A stretch of DNA of 64,000 nt from Ulva prolifera (taxonomy: Eukaryota > Chlorophyta > Ulvophyceae > Ulvales > Ulvaceae): the NCBI GenBank assembly GCA_023078555.1, contig CM041200.1, forward strand, positions 3,527,921-3,591,920. Direction: 5' to 3'. Made by a program: the position numbers and the translations under genes. The stretch's first letter is position 1; every line of letters begins with the position of its first letter. The notes beneath the pieces are model-generated. The model did no database searches. It had not been told where the DNA came from and worked only from the letters and a program-made list of their open reading frames with translations. Of this stretch, positions 22,640 through 32,101 are shown piece by piece.

Positions 22640-23340
22640 CGTGCCGTGCTTCGCCGCTGCAGCGGCATGTCTGGCCCATGTGTCTGTGTGTGGCCCGCTG
22701 CTGCGGCGCGGCCGGGGGATTGGGGCAGGCCTGGCTGGGCTTTGGGGGGTGCGGGTGTGAGTTTGCGGGTGCGCTGGGTGGTGTGCGGGGGCTGGGCGAG
22801 GTGGGTTGTGCTGGGAGGGGGCGGAGGCCTCCCCGGGGCGGGGGGATATTGTTGGGGCCTCGCTGTTTCTTTGTTCGGCAGCCTTGGCTGCGTGTGCTGT
22901 CGGGGCTCTCGCGCCTGGCTGGTTCGCAGGGTGTGGGTGGGGGTGGGCGTGTGGGTGTGCTTGTGGGTATGGAGAGGGCGGCTTGTGTGTGTTACAAAGG
23001 AAAAAGCCGGAGGGGCCGGTAGCACCGCCAGGACCAAAAGGGAGAGTACGAGAAACGCAATGCGCACGCAGCAGGAGAGCAACAGCCAACGCCAAGGCAC
23101 AACAAGCACCCACACACCCCCACACTCCTACACACAGTTACACGAACCCCCACACGCACCTCCACACGCACCCAATCCCAAACGCACCGACACGCTGACA
23201 CCCGACCCACGCACCCACGCACCCGCACGCGGCCCAGACCCAACCCCCAACACACACACCCACACGCCAATACGCTACACGACCCCGTCGCCCGCGCGGC
23301 AGCGGCAGCCCCATGCAGCAGCCTGGCCGGCGCCTGCCCC
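22640..23340. repeat. GC-rich low-complexity block
   Basis: G/T-rich first half (GGGTGTGGGTGGGGGTGGG style) and C/A-rich second half (CACACCCCCACAC style), giving long open frames in several phases that are not genes. It shares sequence, in the opposite orientation, with the block at 10171-10452. Confidence 0.65.
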
Positions 23341-23369
23341 ACACGGAAGCCGCCGGGGGCCCCCAGGAC

Positions 23370-23718
23370 TGTCAGAAACGCTCTCTATATGCAGGTCAGA
23401 CGCGCAATCTTAAGTCAGGTCAGGCAGCCAGCATTCCATACCTGCTGCGCACAGAGGTAGAACCGAGGAATGCGAGGGGGAGATCAGGATACAGCTAGTA
23501 CCGTGAAACGGTGATAAGAATGGTTACAGATCTCAGTGTGCACATCCTTATATGCACACTGAACACTCAAGGTTACGCCGGGAAACCCTCGCAGGATCTC
23601 CCTCACTACATCGAGTCAATCCTGGCTGGCGGCTTACCCCTACACTGGATCCGCGGATCGTCCGTGCATGGGTGCACCTGTCACCACATTGCTGCCCGCA
23701 GGCTCATGCATTATGACA
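23370..23718 (-). repeat. Copia-A LTR, 3' LTR of minus-strand element A4
   Basis: A 349-bp LTR in minus orientation, from TGTCAGAAAC to TTATGACA. It is followed by a polypurine-like tract and the family-A pol stop codon, which defines it as the 3' LTR of A4. It is more diverged from the other LTRs than those of A1 and A2. Confidence 0.85.
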
Positions 23719-23955
23719 CCCCCCCCATAAACCCTGCTACGTCTCCACTAGCTGGAGTTTATTACGAACTTTTAGCAAAGCAGGTCCGGGCAGCACTTTA
23801 GTAAAACCATCCGCCAACTGGTCAACGGTGCCCACCCATGCTACCTTAAGTTCATCCATCTGGACAAATTCCCGCACTCGCAAGTGCCTCACACGAATGT
23901 GCTTGGATCTGTCAGTGGACACAGCATTCACAGCCAAAATGTTGGCACTCTTATT
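23719..23955 (-). pseudogene. Copia-A4 RNase H C-terminal fragment
   Basis: Encodes the last part of family-A RNase H (NILAVNAVSTDRSKHIR, LADGFTKVLPGP) with stop at 23737-23739. The frame is cut at TTATT, where element A1 was inserted; the upstream codons resume at 30528. Confidence 0.85.
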
Positions 23956-24306
23956 TGTCACAATGCATGAGCCTGCGGGCAGCAGCGTGGTGACAGGTGC
24001 ACCCATGCACGGACGATCCGCGGATCCAGTGTAGGGGTAAGCCGCCAGCTAGGATTGTCTCGATGTAGTGAGAGAGATCGTGCGAGGGTTTCCCGCCGTA
24101 ACCTTGAGTGTTCAGTGTGCATATAAGCATGTGCACACTGAGATCTGTAACCTTTCTCTTTACTGTTTCCGGTACTAGCACTTCCCTTCAGCATCTCTCG
24201 GTTCTACCTCTATGCGCAGCAGGTATGAGATGCTGGCTGTCCTGACCTGACCTGACCTGAACGAGGACTGCGCGTCCGCCCTGCACAAACGGTAGCATTT
24301 CTGTCA

Positions 24307-24326
24307 TGGTATCGGTGATGTTAGCG
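24307..24326 (+). other. Primer-binding site of Copia-A1
   Basis: TGGTATCGG immediately follows the 5' LTR, resembling the initiator tRNA-Met complement used by Copia elements. The identical sequence lies inside the 5' LTR of A2 on the minus strand (44672-44691). Confidence 0.7.
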
Positions 24327-24612
24327 ATATGTCTGTTTATGGTCTTGTTCAGGAAGCCGTCGGCCAACGTCTGTGCGCACACACGGCGGGCATTCCACTG
24401 TTCCGCCGGCGCTCAGACTGCGGTCAAAAGCGCAGGCATCATTTAGCTCTCTCGTAGTATATTGTTGTTAGACACAATTCGAGAAGCTTGTTTCAATGAT
24501 CAGCGCTGAGAAAAGCGAACGCGTTCGCTTATTTTCTCGACCTGTTTTGCTTGCGAGCAATCCCACCGGTTAGTTGCTGCGCGCGACAAACAACCATCTG
24601 TCCTAATGCAGG

Positions 24613-27600
24613 ATGTCTCTCTCCAATGCCGACTCTAACGCCAACTCTCCTCGCGAGGAGAGGCGTGACGATGCTGACCAGCAGCCTCTCGTCGACAGGG
24701 ACGCTGACCAGCAGCTCCCTGACGGAGAACAGCCTGCGGGTATGTTGCTCCGGGGCGGCCGAATTGTCCGGCCACGACCCTCTTCCCACACTGGGCAGAG
24801 CAGCCAGCAGGTGCCTTTTTCCTCTCATGTTGTGAACGATCCTGGTCACACTGAGTCACTCATATCACTCGAAACGTTAACCGAGGCGCTGCGTGCATCT
24901 CGGGGACGTAGCGAACCTGATTTGACTAAAGGGAAATTGCCTGAGTGGAATTACAAGACTGAAAGTTTCGTTGCGTACGAACAGAAAGTCTTTTTGTGGT
25001 TGGGTCAATTCGAGTTAGATCATTTGTTGCAGCACGCACCGTCTGCGGACGAACAGCGTGTTCATGCTAGGGCGAGGACACAGGTCCTAATGTCTTTGCC
25101 TGACGCGGATTGGACGACTGTCTATCGCATGTCACACTTGTGTGAAGCATGGTCTTACTTGACTGCCAAGTACAGACCTAGCACTGAAGCCGAAATCCAC
25201 AGACTGTGGAGTCGGTTTAATTCTTTATCACAACACAATAAAGATGTTGCGACATATTGTGGTGATGTGATGAGTGTTTACACTCAACTGGAGGCACTAG
25301 GTGCCGATGTGGGCCAGCGATGGCTCCGTTTGAAACTGTTAGAGGTGGGGGAGGAGTTCAACGCTGTGCGCGGCGAAGTTCAACACTCCTCCCCTCATGT
25401 GATAATATCACGTTTAACTGAGCATGCTGATTTGCTCAAACAACAGCGGTCGCTGCAGGCTAGGTCTGGGGCGCCCGCGGGCAAACCAGGCCATGGCTGG
25501 CGCAAGCAGCACCGTGGTGATGGCCCTGTGGTCGCTGCTCTCGCAGCTGGCCAGGCTCCTCGCGAGGAGACCAGGACCTGTTTCTTCTGCAAGAAGAAGG
25601 GACATTTGCGTGCGAACTGCCCCCAACGCAAACAGGCTGCGGCCAAAGATGTTTGCACTGTAGAAATGCCTGACAAGTATCCACAGCCGGACGCGTCCCT
25701 TCCGTGGAACATCATTGTTGATAGTGGGTCGGACATGCATATAGTAGGAAATCGGGAAATGTTCACTGAGTACGGTCCGTGTCAGAAAGTTGCCAATCTC
25801 GCGGGACCAGGGCAGCTTTCTATCATGGGCAGGGGAACCATTCAGGTGAACCTGGGTACTTATGTGGACAAGCATGGGAACCAGCATCCGCTGGATGTGG
25901 AAATCCCTGGTGTTTACTATGCCCCTGAATGTCCGTACAACCTGCTCAGCACAATGGGTCTTAGACATGAGCAGATGTTCCTAGACACGCGTAGGAATGT
26001 GTTGTATGTCCCTGGTCTGGGTGATATGGCTACCGACGTAGAAGATAGCGTCAAGTATCAGGAACTAGATGTAGACGGTCATCCTGTCTTTGCTTTTAAA
26101 ATGGCAGTAGATACAAAACCCATTCTCGTCGGTGCGCCTGTCAATAGGGGGGTAGTCTGGTCTAACCAGAGCAGTCCGACCTCAGTTATCGAGGATCAAC
26201 AGCAGTGGCATCATGTGGCGGTTGCGGCCATAGACCTGAAGCGACCCAATGCTGGGGGGGCTGAGGTCCCACATGATGCATACTTGCTGGAACCTGCTTT
26301 TCTAGCACACTTGTCTTTTCATCAGTCTAATTGGGTCCTGAAACGCATGCAATCTAACAGTGAATTTTATGGTCATTTGAATTTGGATGTCGATTCCGAG
26401 CCATTGGGGAATCGGTGTCACGGCTGCAGAATTGGCAAAGTGCCTGCGGGTAACTTCTCTGCCAATGATCGTGAGCTCATGGGTCAGGCCAAGTGGCCTG
26501 GTGAGCAACTGCATGCCGATTTAGCTGGTCCTGTCTCTCCAGTAGGAATTGGTGGTGTGAAATATGTTTTGTTTGTGATGTGTGCCTTTACCCGTTATAC
26601 TTTCGTGGCCGGTCTGCGCAAAAAGAGTGAGGCTGCGGCCATGATCTCTTACATTATTGAACGCATTCGGGTGAATGTGGTGAAGCCAGGTGAACCGGGT
26701 GTGCGCATCCTACACACCGACAAAGGGGGAGAGTTCATGGTCGCGGCCTTAAAACTCTACCTCCAGCGTCGTGGCATTACTCACCGCTTGACCCCCACAG
26801 CCGCTCATCGCTGTAATGGCATGATCGAGAGGAGGATCGGAGTTGCCTTTGAGTCACTCCGTGCTGTGCTGCTCGCGAGCGGCCTGCCTCTGTTTCTGTG
26901 GATAGAATGCCTCGCCAGTGTTGTCCATGGCCACAATCTCACGCCGTCGTCGGCATTGTACCATGACAAACTGGCGAACATCCTCAAGGGCCTGAAAGCT
27001 CAGCATGCTGTCAATGCGTCTGCGGACGTTGACGAAGCTGAGAAAAGCCTGGGGAAGGGAAAGCGCATGAAAAAGGCCGAGCGCGATAAGTTGAGGGATG
27101 AGGAGAAACGCAAGTACAAGTTGCTTGCGACGACAGAATTAGATGAGTTTTTAGTGCGGTCTTGTGATAAGGATATCATTCCTTACATGGCCTTTTTCAG
27201 AGACACCTCCGTTGAGGTGTTCCAAGATCTGCTGCGGCAGCAGCGTCCATGGGGGGTTGAGGTGTATGCATACCCTAGGGATGACAAGCTGCGGAAATTG
27301 TCACCCCGGGGTGTGCCTGCATACTGGGTCGGGGCTGGTCTGGGCCCCAGCATGCAGCGTGTGTACGCCCAGGATGTTCCTGGGGGTAGGGTTTTTGTTG
27401 TGCGTCAGGTGATGTGCACTGCGGATCAGATGATCCGGCACGTACGCAAGTACGATGCGTCCGCCGTTGTGGACAAGAGGGAACCTGAAGAGTTTGCGAA
27501 CTCATATACGGTTGCCTTCGAGGGGGACGATGAGGGTGAGCGTGTGACTGATGCTGATGTCCCTCCTTTCGCGGCAGAGCACACGTATGATGGGGGAGTG

Positions 27601-30159
27601 TTGCGCCGTCTGCGTGACCAGCTTCACACCCCCCCTGGTCATGGTCGGGTTCCTGTCATGGAAATGACTTTCCGGCAGGACAACCCTGAGCCCAGTCCTG
27701 CTGTGTACTCTCCACGATTTGGAGCTGGCTCCTCTGCGAAGATTATCCGACGTGACCCTGCTGGGGCAACACCGGAAATAGCCAGAGCAGCTTTGCATCG
27801 CACGCGTGCAATGTCCAGAGCTGCTGCTCACCCTGATGTCCCTGTCCCCCATCGTGTGCGCGGCGAAGTGCATCACTCTGTCGCCACGCCCTCCCGTACT
27901 GCGCAGTATGTTGTGACGCGCAACGCTGTGTTGCACGACCCTGGTGTAGAAGTTGCGTTCCCTGTTCATGTGTCTGTCAGTGCGTCTGATGACGACATGG
28001 AAGAGGATGACGACGGTCCTGGTGTCTATGATGATGACGATGAACAGCGCATGGACTACACCGTCTCAGATGATGAAAGAGCTGCGGCTCATCAGAATCT
28101 GGAGGCTCAGCGGGTCCGTTCTGGGAGTAATTCGGCAGCGGCCTCAGCATCTGGCGCGGGGGCAGTTGCTCAGCCCTTGCGAGGAGCTGAGGCGCCGAGG
28201 CCCTTCTGGGAGGATGAGCCAGATGAGGTGGAGACCGGGTCCGAATTAGGGGGAGAGGATCCGGACCCCTCAGCCGCAGTTGGGGTTGATTTGCCTGACG
28301 AGGTGAGGGCCATTCCAGCCGCCTTGCCTCGCATAAAAATCAATCCTCTTGTACGCAGACGCCTTGTTCCATTGGCTGCGGATGTAGCAGCTGTGCATAT
28401 GCATGAGCCTGCGGGCTCTGACATTGCTAGTAGTGAGACAGTTGTAGCTGCTATTGATGCTTCAGACTGCAACCAGGACACCGCGGCTGACTGTGGAGTG
28501 TCCTGTGCAGGCCTGAAGCCTCAGCATGTGGAGTCTGGCGAGCAGCAGAATGTTCAGCGTCATGGGTCGCGCAGAGCAGCTGCCGCCAGGAAGCAGAAGC
28601 CCTCCGACCCTGACATGCCTTCTTTGAAGGAAGCGCTCGCGAGTGCTGACAGGGATGCATGGCTGCGTGCCATGCAGGAGGAGGTAGATGCACTGGGTGA
28701 GCACGGAACCTTCGGGTTGTGCTATCTGCCTGCGGGCAAACGGGCTATCTCAGGCAAATGGGTGCTCAAGATCAAGCGTGGACCTGCGGGAGAGATTCAG
28801 TGCTACAAGGCACGTTATGTAGCACGTGGTTTTTCTCAGGTAGAGGGCATTGACTTTTTTGCGACTTGGTCCCCTGTCGGTAGTTATGCGACACTGCGTG
28901 TGTTGCTGTCAGTTGCTGCTCAGGAAGATTTAGAGATTAGACACATAGACATCCAGTGTGCTTTTCTGAATGGTGAGTTGGAGGAGGAAGTGTTCGTTGA
29001 ACAGCCCCCGTTCTTCACTAACGGGACAGCACATGTATGGAGATTGCACAAAACCTTGTATGGCCTGAAGCAAGCCGCTCGCGAGTGGCATAAAGCTTTA
29101 ATCAAGGTCTTAGCTGAGATGGGATTTGTGTGCGCACAAAGTGATCCCGGGCTGTATGTTAGAACATCTGGTCGTTGCTTCATTTTCTTATGGGTTGATG
29201 ACTTGTTCATTTTCAGCAGCTCTGCGGGGCTGCAAGAACTTGTCGATATCATTCTCACGAAATTCGAAGGTAGAGACCTAGGTGAACTTGCGTGGGCACT
29301 GGGCACAGAGATCATGCGTGATCGCAAGGCCAAAACAATCATCATGACACAACGAAACAAAATCCAGAACTTGCTTGAAAAGTACAGTATGTCTGACTGT
29401 CGCAAATCTCCCACTCCATTAGTGCCGCGGCAACAACTAAGGAGTGTGAAAGAGCATCCTGACCTGGAGAAAGCCAGTGCTGCTGAGCATTCCAGGTTCA
29501 TGAGTGCTGTAGGGAGCATCCAGTATATTGCAGGAGTGACACGACCTGACCTGAGTTATGTGGCACATGCCCTGGCCCGGCACATGTCTAGTAGTCTAAA
29601 GGAACATTGGTCTGCCGTGCAACATGTTCTGAGATACCTGCAGTCCACAAAGAAATTAGGAATAAAATTTGTAGGCTCTGAGGGACACGGGTGTTTATTA
29701 GAGGCTTTTTCAGATGCAGATTTTGCGAACTCTGCTGATCTGAAAAGCGTGTCTGGTATGATTATTTGGGTGCATGGGAACTGTGTTCTCTGGCGTTCGA
29801 AGAAGCAGAGTATAGTGGCTGGGGACACAACAGAGGCTGAACTCATTGCGATGAGTGCAACAGCCAACGAGTTAATGTGGGTGAAGCAATTGCTTCTTGA
29901 TTTGAAACTCGTTTCGCATAAGCCGACTCTGTGGGGTGACAATAAGAGTGCCAATATCTTGGCTGTGAATGCTGTGTCCACTGACAGATCCAAGCACATT
30001 CGTGTGCGGCACTTGCGAGTGCGGGAATATGTCCAGATGGATGAACTTAAGGTAGCATGGGTAGGCACTGTTGATCAGTTAGCGGATGTGTTTACTAAAG
30101 TGCTGCCCGGACCTGCTTTGCTAGAAGTTCGTAATAAACTCCAGCTAGTGGAAACGTAG
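24613..30159 (+). CDS. Copia-A1 gag-pol polyprotein (1,848 aa)
   Basis: Single intact frame with gag, protease, integrase, reverse transcriptase and RNase H in Copia order. Gag covers about 1-320 and ends with the zinc knuckle C323-x2-C-x4-H-x4-C336. Protease active site is DSGS at 370-373. Integrase has an upstream CHGC zinc part and the triad D636, D703, E739 (D-66-D-35-E spacing). A long acidic linker follows, then reverse transcriptase with WVDD at 1527-1530, where Copia usually has YVDD. RNase H contains SDADFAN, TTEAELIAMS and WGDNKSANI. No stop or shift interrupts it; the stop is TAG. Gag and pol are in one frame, so no recoding is needed. The start is the first ATG after the leader, GGATGTCTCTC. 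Confidence 0.95.
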   Translation: MSLSNADSNANSPREERRDDADQQPLVDRDADQQLPDGEQPAGMLLRGGRIVRPRPSSHTGQSSQQVPFSSHVVNDPGHTESLISLETLTEALRASRGRSEPDLTKGKLPEWNYKTESFVAYEQKVFLWLGQFELDHLLQHAPSADEQRVHARARTQVLMSLPDADWTTVYRMSHLCEAWSYLTAKYRPSTEAEIHRLWSRFNSLSQHNKDVATYCGDVMSVYTQLEALGADVGQRWLRLKLLEVGEEFNAVRGEVQHSSPHVIISRLTEHADLLKQQRSLQARSGAPAGKPGHGWRKQHRGDGPVVAALAAGQAPREETRTCFFCKKKGHLRANCPQRKQAAAKDVCTVEMPDKYPQPDASLPWNIIVDSGSDMHIVGNREMFTEYGPCQKVANLAGPGQLSIMGRGTIQVNLGTYVDKHGNQHPLDVEIPGVYYAPECPYNLLSTMGLRHEQMFLDTRRNVLYVPGLGDMATDVEDSVKYQELDVDGHPVFAFKMAVDTKPILVGAPVNRGVVWSNQSSPTSVIEDQQQWHHVAVAAIDLKRPNAGGAEVPHDAYLLEPAFLAHLSFHQSNWVLKRMQSNSEFYGHLNLDVDSEPLGNRCHGCRIGKVPAGNFSANDRELMGQAKWPGEQLHADLAGPVSPVGIGGVKYVLFVMCAFTRYTFVAGLRKKSEAAAMISYIIERIRVNVVKPGEPGVRILHTDKGGEFMVAALKLYLQRRGITHRLTPTAAHRCNGMIERRIGVAFESLRAVLLASGLPLFLWIECLASVVHGHNLTPSSALYHDKLANILKGLKAQHAVNASADVDEAEKSLGKGKRMKKAERDKLRDEEKRKYKLLATTELDEFLVRSCDKDIIPYMAFFRDTSVEVFQDLLRQQRPWGVEVYAYPRDDKLRKLSPRGVPAYWVGAGLGPSMQRVYAQDVPGGRVFVVRQVMCTADQMIRHVRKYDASAVVDKREPEEFANSYTVAFEGDDEGERVTDADVPPFAAEHTYDGGVLRRLRDQLHTPPGHGRVPVMEMTFRQDNPEPSPAVYSPRFGAGSSAKIIRRDPAGATPEIARAALHRTRAMSRAAAHPDVPVPHRVRGEVHHSVATPSRTAQYVVTRNAVLHDPGVEVAFPVHVSVSASDDDMEEDDDGPGVYDDDDEQRMDYTVSDDERAAAHQNLEAQRVRSGSNSAAASASGAGAVAQPLRGAEAPRPFWEDEPDEVETGSELGGEDPDPSAAVGVDLPDEVRAIPAALPRIKINPLVRRRLVPLAADVAAVHMHEPAGSDIASSETVVAAIDASDCNQDTAADCGVSCAGLKPQHVESGEQQNVQRHGSRRAAAARKQKPSDPDMPSLKEALASADRDAWLRAMQEEVDALGEHGTFGLCYLPAGKRAISGKWVLKIKRGPAGEIQCYKARYVARGFSQVEGIDFFATWSPVGSYATLRVLLSVAAQEDLEIRHIDIQCAFLNGELEEEVFVEQPPFFTNGTAHVWRLHKTLYGLKQAAREWHKALIKVLAEMGFVCAQSDPGLYVRTSGRCFIFLWVDDLFIFSSSAGLQELVDIILTKFEGRDLGELAWALGTEIMRDRKAKTIIMTQRNKIQNLLEKYSMSDCRKSPTPLVPRQQLRSVKEHPDLEKASAAEHSRFMSAVGSIQYIAGVTRPDLSYVAHALARHMSSSLKEHWSAVQHVLRYLQSTKKLGIKFVGSEGHGCLLEAFSDADFANSADLKSVSGMIIWVHGNCVLWRSKKQSIVAGDTTEAELIAMSATANELMWVKQLLLDLKLVSHKPTLWGDNKSANILAVNAVSTDRSKHIRVRHLRVREYVQMDELKVAWVGTVDQLADVFTKVLPGPALLEVRNKLQLVET

Positions 30160-30176
30160 CAGGGTTTATGGGGGAG

Positions 30177-30522
30177 TGTCACAATGCATGAGCCTGCGGG
30201 CAGCAGCGTGGTGACAGGTGCACCCATGCACGGACGATCCGCGGATCCAGTGTAGGGGTAAGCCGCCAGCTAGGATTGTCTCGATGTAGTGAGAGAGATC
30301 GTGCGAGGGTTTCCCGCCGTAACCTTGAGTGTTCAGTGTGCATATAAGCATGTGCACACTGAGATCTGTAACCTTTCTCTTTACTGTTTCCAGTACTAGC
30401 ACTTCCCTTCAGCATCTCTCGGTTCTACCTCTGTGCGCAGCAGGTATGAGATGCTGGCTGTCCTGACCTGACCTGAACGAGGACTGCGCGTCCGCCCTGC
30501 ACAAACGGTAGCATTTCTGTCA
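30177..30522 (+). repeat. 3' LTR of Copia-A1
   Basis: 346 bp, TGTCACAATG to TTTCTGTCA. It has one CCTGA unit fewer than the 5' LTR. Confidence 0.93.
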
Positions 30523-30527
30523 TTATT

Positions 30528-30660
30528 GTCACCCCACAGAGTCGGCTTATGTGGGTAGAGTTTCAAATCGAGAAGCAACTGCTTCACCCACATTAACTTG
30601 TTGGCTGTTGCACTCATCGCGATGAGCTCAGCCTCCGTTGTATCCCCCGCCACTATACTC
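30528..30660 (-). pseudogene. Copia-A4 RNase H fragment, upstream part
   Basis: Encodes SIVAGDTTEAELIAM through PTLWGDN on the minus strand, and joins the fragment at 23719-23955 once A1 and one TTATT copy are removed. It is cut at the ambiguous base 30661. Confidence 0.85.
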
Positions 30661-30661
30661 N
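30661..30661. other. Ambiguous base at a repeat-repeat junction
   Basis: The only N in the window. It separates RNase H of A4 from the middle of an LTR, a join that no simple insertion explains; most of A4 is missing here. Probably a collapsed assembly gap. Confidence 0.7.
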
Positions 30662-30865
30662 GAAGAATGGTTACAGATCTCATTGTGCACATGCTTATAT
30701 GCACACTGCACACTCAAGGTTACGGCGGGAAACCCTCGCGGGATCTCTCTCACTACATCGAGACAATCTCGGCTGGCGGCTTACCCCTGCACTGGATCCG
30801 CGGATCGTCCGTGCATGGATGCACCTGTCACCACACTGCTGCCCGCAGGCTCATGCATTGTGACA
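30662..30865 (-). repeat. Partial Copia-A LTR
   Basis: About 204 bp of family-A LTR in minus orientation, starting inside the LTR (AGAATGGTTACAG) and ending at the true terminus TGTGACA. It directly abuts the D-Ala-D-Ala ligase exon. It may be the 5' LTR of A4, but the bases beyond it (CGGGG) do not match the A4 3' flank (AGGAC). Confidence 0.75.
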
Positions 30866-32101
30866 CGGGGGACATGCACGCCATGATTCCCAGCATGCAG
30901 CTCAAGAGCGGCTCAATGCTGTCACATGACGAGAAGTTCCACACCGGGGGCGGCGTCTGCCTGACGCCTCCACCACCTAAAATTGTCCCTCGCGAGTCCT
31001 TGCTGGTATGCTTCTGTGGCCCGCGATGCACCTAGCTGTCACAATGCATGAGCCTGCGGACAGGAGCGTGGTGACAGGTGCACCCATGCACGGACGATCC
31101 GCGGATCCAGTGTAGGGGTAAGCCGCCAGCTAGGATTGTCTCGATGTAGTGAGAGAGATCGTGCGAGGGTTTCCCGCCGTAACCTTGAGTGTTCAGTGTG
31201 CATATAAGCATGTGCACACTGAGATCTGTAACCATTCTCTTTACTGTTTCCCGGTACTAGCACTCCCCTTTCAGCATCTCTCGGTTCTACCTCTGTGCGC
31301 AGCAGGTATGAGATGCTGGTTGTCCTGACCTGACCTGAACGAGGACTGCGCGTCCGCCCTGCACAAATGATAGCTTTTCAGACACTAGCGCATGCAGTTA
31401 TGCTGATAAGCTGGCACGTCATCTTGCTCCATGTGCTGCGTGCCGTCCACTTGTGACTGCATGCCAATACCACCCGAATGCTGATGCGTGTTTGCTTCTA
31501 GCTATAGTATGACTGCAACACTTGATGGTGGGTTTCCAAAATGGCGTGTTTCTTGTCCTTGAGACTGTCAAGCAGTTCATTGGCTGTGGCTACCACAATG
31601 GCTGTGGCTACCACTATGTTGGAGACCCACTGTCTGCGTAGCTGCTGGGAAAGACATGCGCCCATGTCAGATGAAACAGTGTTGTGCGAGTGCATGCAAG
31701 CTGCCCAAAAAAGTGCTGAGAAGGTAGCAAATAGGCTAGGGCTATCAGGCGTCGCGCGCATAGATGCTTTCGTGGCTGTTGAGGACGGTACACTCTTCGT
31801 GATTGAAGTCAACACGATCCCAGGGTTGACGCCAAACAATGTTCTCTTCCAACAGGCGCTAGCCGAGGATCCTCCAATCTACCCGGATGAGAACCTGAGG
31901 ATGCAGGTTCTTGTTGCACTGAGTGAAGATGGATCTCAAGGTAATGGGATAGATGCAGCGGCAGCGCAAGGGCTCGACGGGTACTTTACAGACTCAGGAA
32001 GCAGCAGTGACATCGAGGGCTCGGCAGAGGGGCCTAAGGATGATAAAATTGCAGAGGAGCTTCTAGCTGAAGAATCTCTCGATTGGATGAAGGGTGTATG
32101 A
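30866..32101 (+). CDS. D-alanine-D-alanine ligase-like protein, C-terminal exons
   Basis: ATP-grasp ligase; in bacteria and in plants with plastid peptidoglycan it makes the D-Ala-D-Ala dipeptide. Two exons remain: 30866-31005 (MIPSMQLKSG ... TPPPPKIVPRESLL) and 31691-32101, joined in phase 0 across GTATGC...GCGAG. The second carries ARIDAF and the metal-binding IEVNTIPGLTP signature of the family, then NNVLFQQALAEDPP and an unusual acidic Ser/Gly-rich tail of about 70 residues ending LDWMKGV, TGA stop. A family-A solo LTR sits inside the intron. The 5' exons are not in the window: the first exon is bounded by an LTR and the N at 30661, so the gene is either truncated by the retroelement or continues beyond the assembly join. 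Confidence 0.8.
31037..31384 (+). mobile_element. Solo LTR of Copia family A in a host intron
   Basis: 348 bp, TGTCACAATG to TTTCAGACA, flanked by CTAGC at 31032-31036 and 31385-31389. An exact 5-bp duplication around a lone LTR shows insertion followed by LTR-LTR recombination. It lies in the ligase intron in the sense direction, so its TATA and TGTAA signals could act on the host transcript. Confidence 0.93.

Larger units (their letters stand above)
23956..30522 (+). mobile_element. Copia-A1, complete young LTR retrotransposon
   Basis: 5' LTR 23956-24306 (351 bp) and 3' LTR 30177-30522 (346 bp), both TG...CA. By eye they differ at two bases plus one CCTGA unit in a short pentamer array. 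TTATT at 23951-23955 and 30523-30527 is the 5-bp target duplication. The primer site TGGTATCGGTGATG starts right after the 5' LTR, as in Copia elements primed by initiator tRNA-Met. A purine tract TATGGGGGAG precedes the 3' LTR. The LTR has a TATA-like CATATAAG (near 24121) inside an inverted repeat and TGTAA (24146-24150). With one uninterrupted gag-pol this is a likely active copy. Confidence 0.95.

Noticed and set aside
22517-23413. 298-codon ORF and its overlapping minus-strand frames
   Set aside because: Low-complexity GC- and CA-rich sequence open in several phases at once.
23370-30865. A4 as one complete element with target duplication
   Set aside because: Flanks do not match and most internal sequence is missing across the N.
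31541-31690. Upstream extension of the second ligase exon as coding
   Set aside because: Ser/Thr-Met-rich frame without family similarity; a phase-0 acceptor at 31690 joins the conserved parts.
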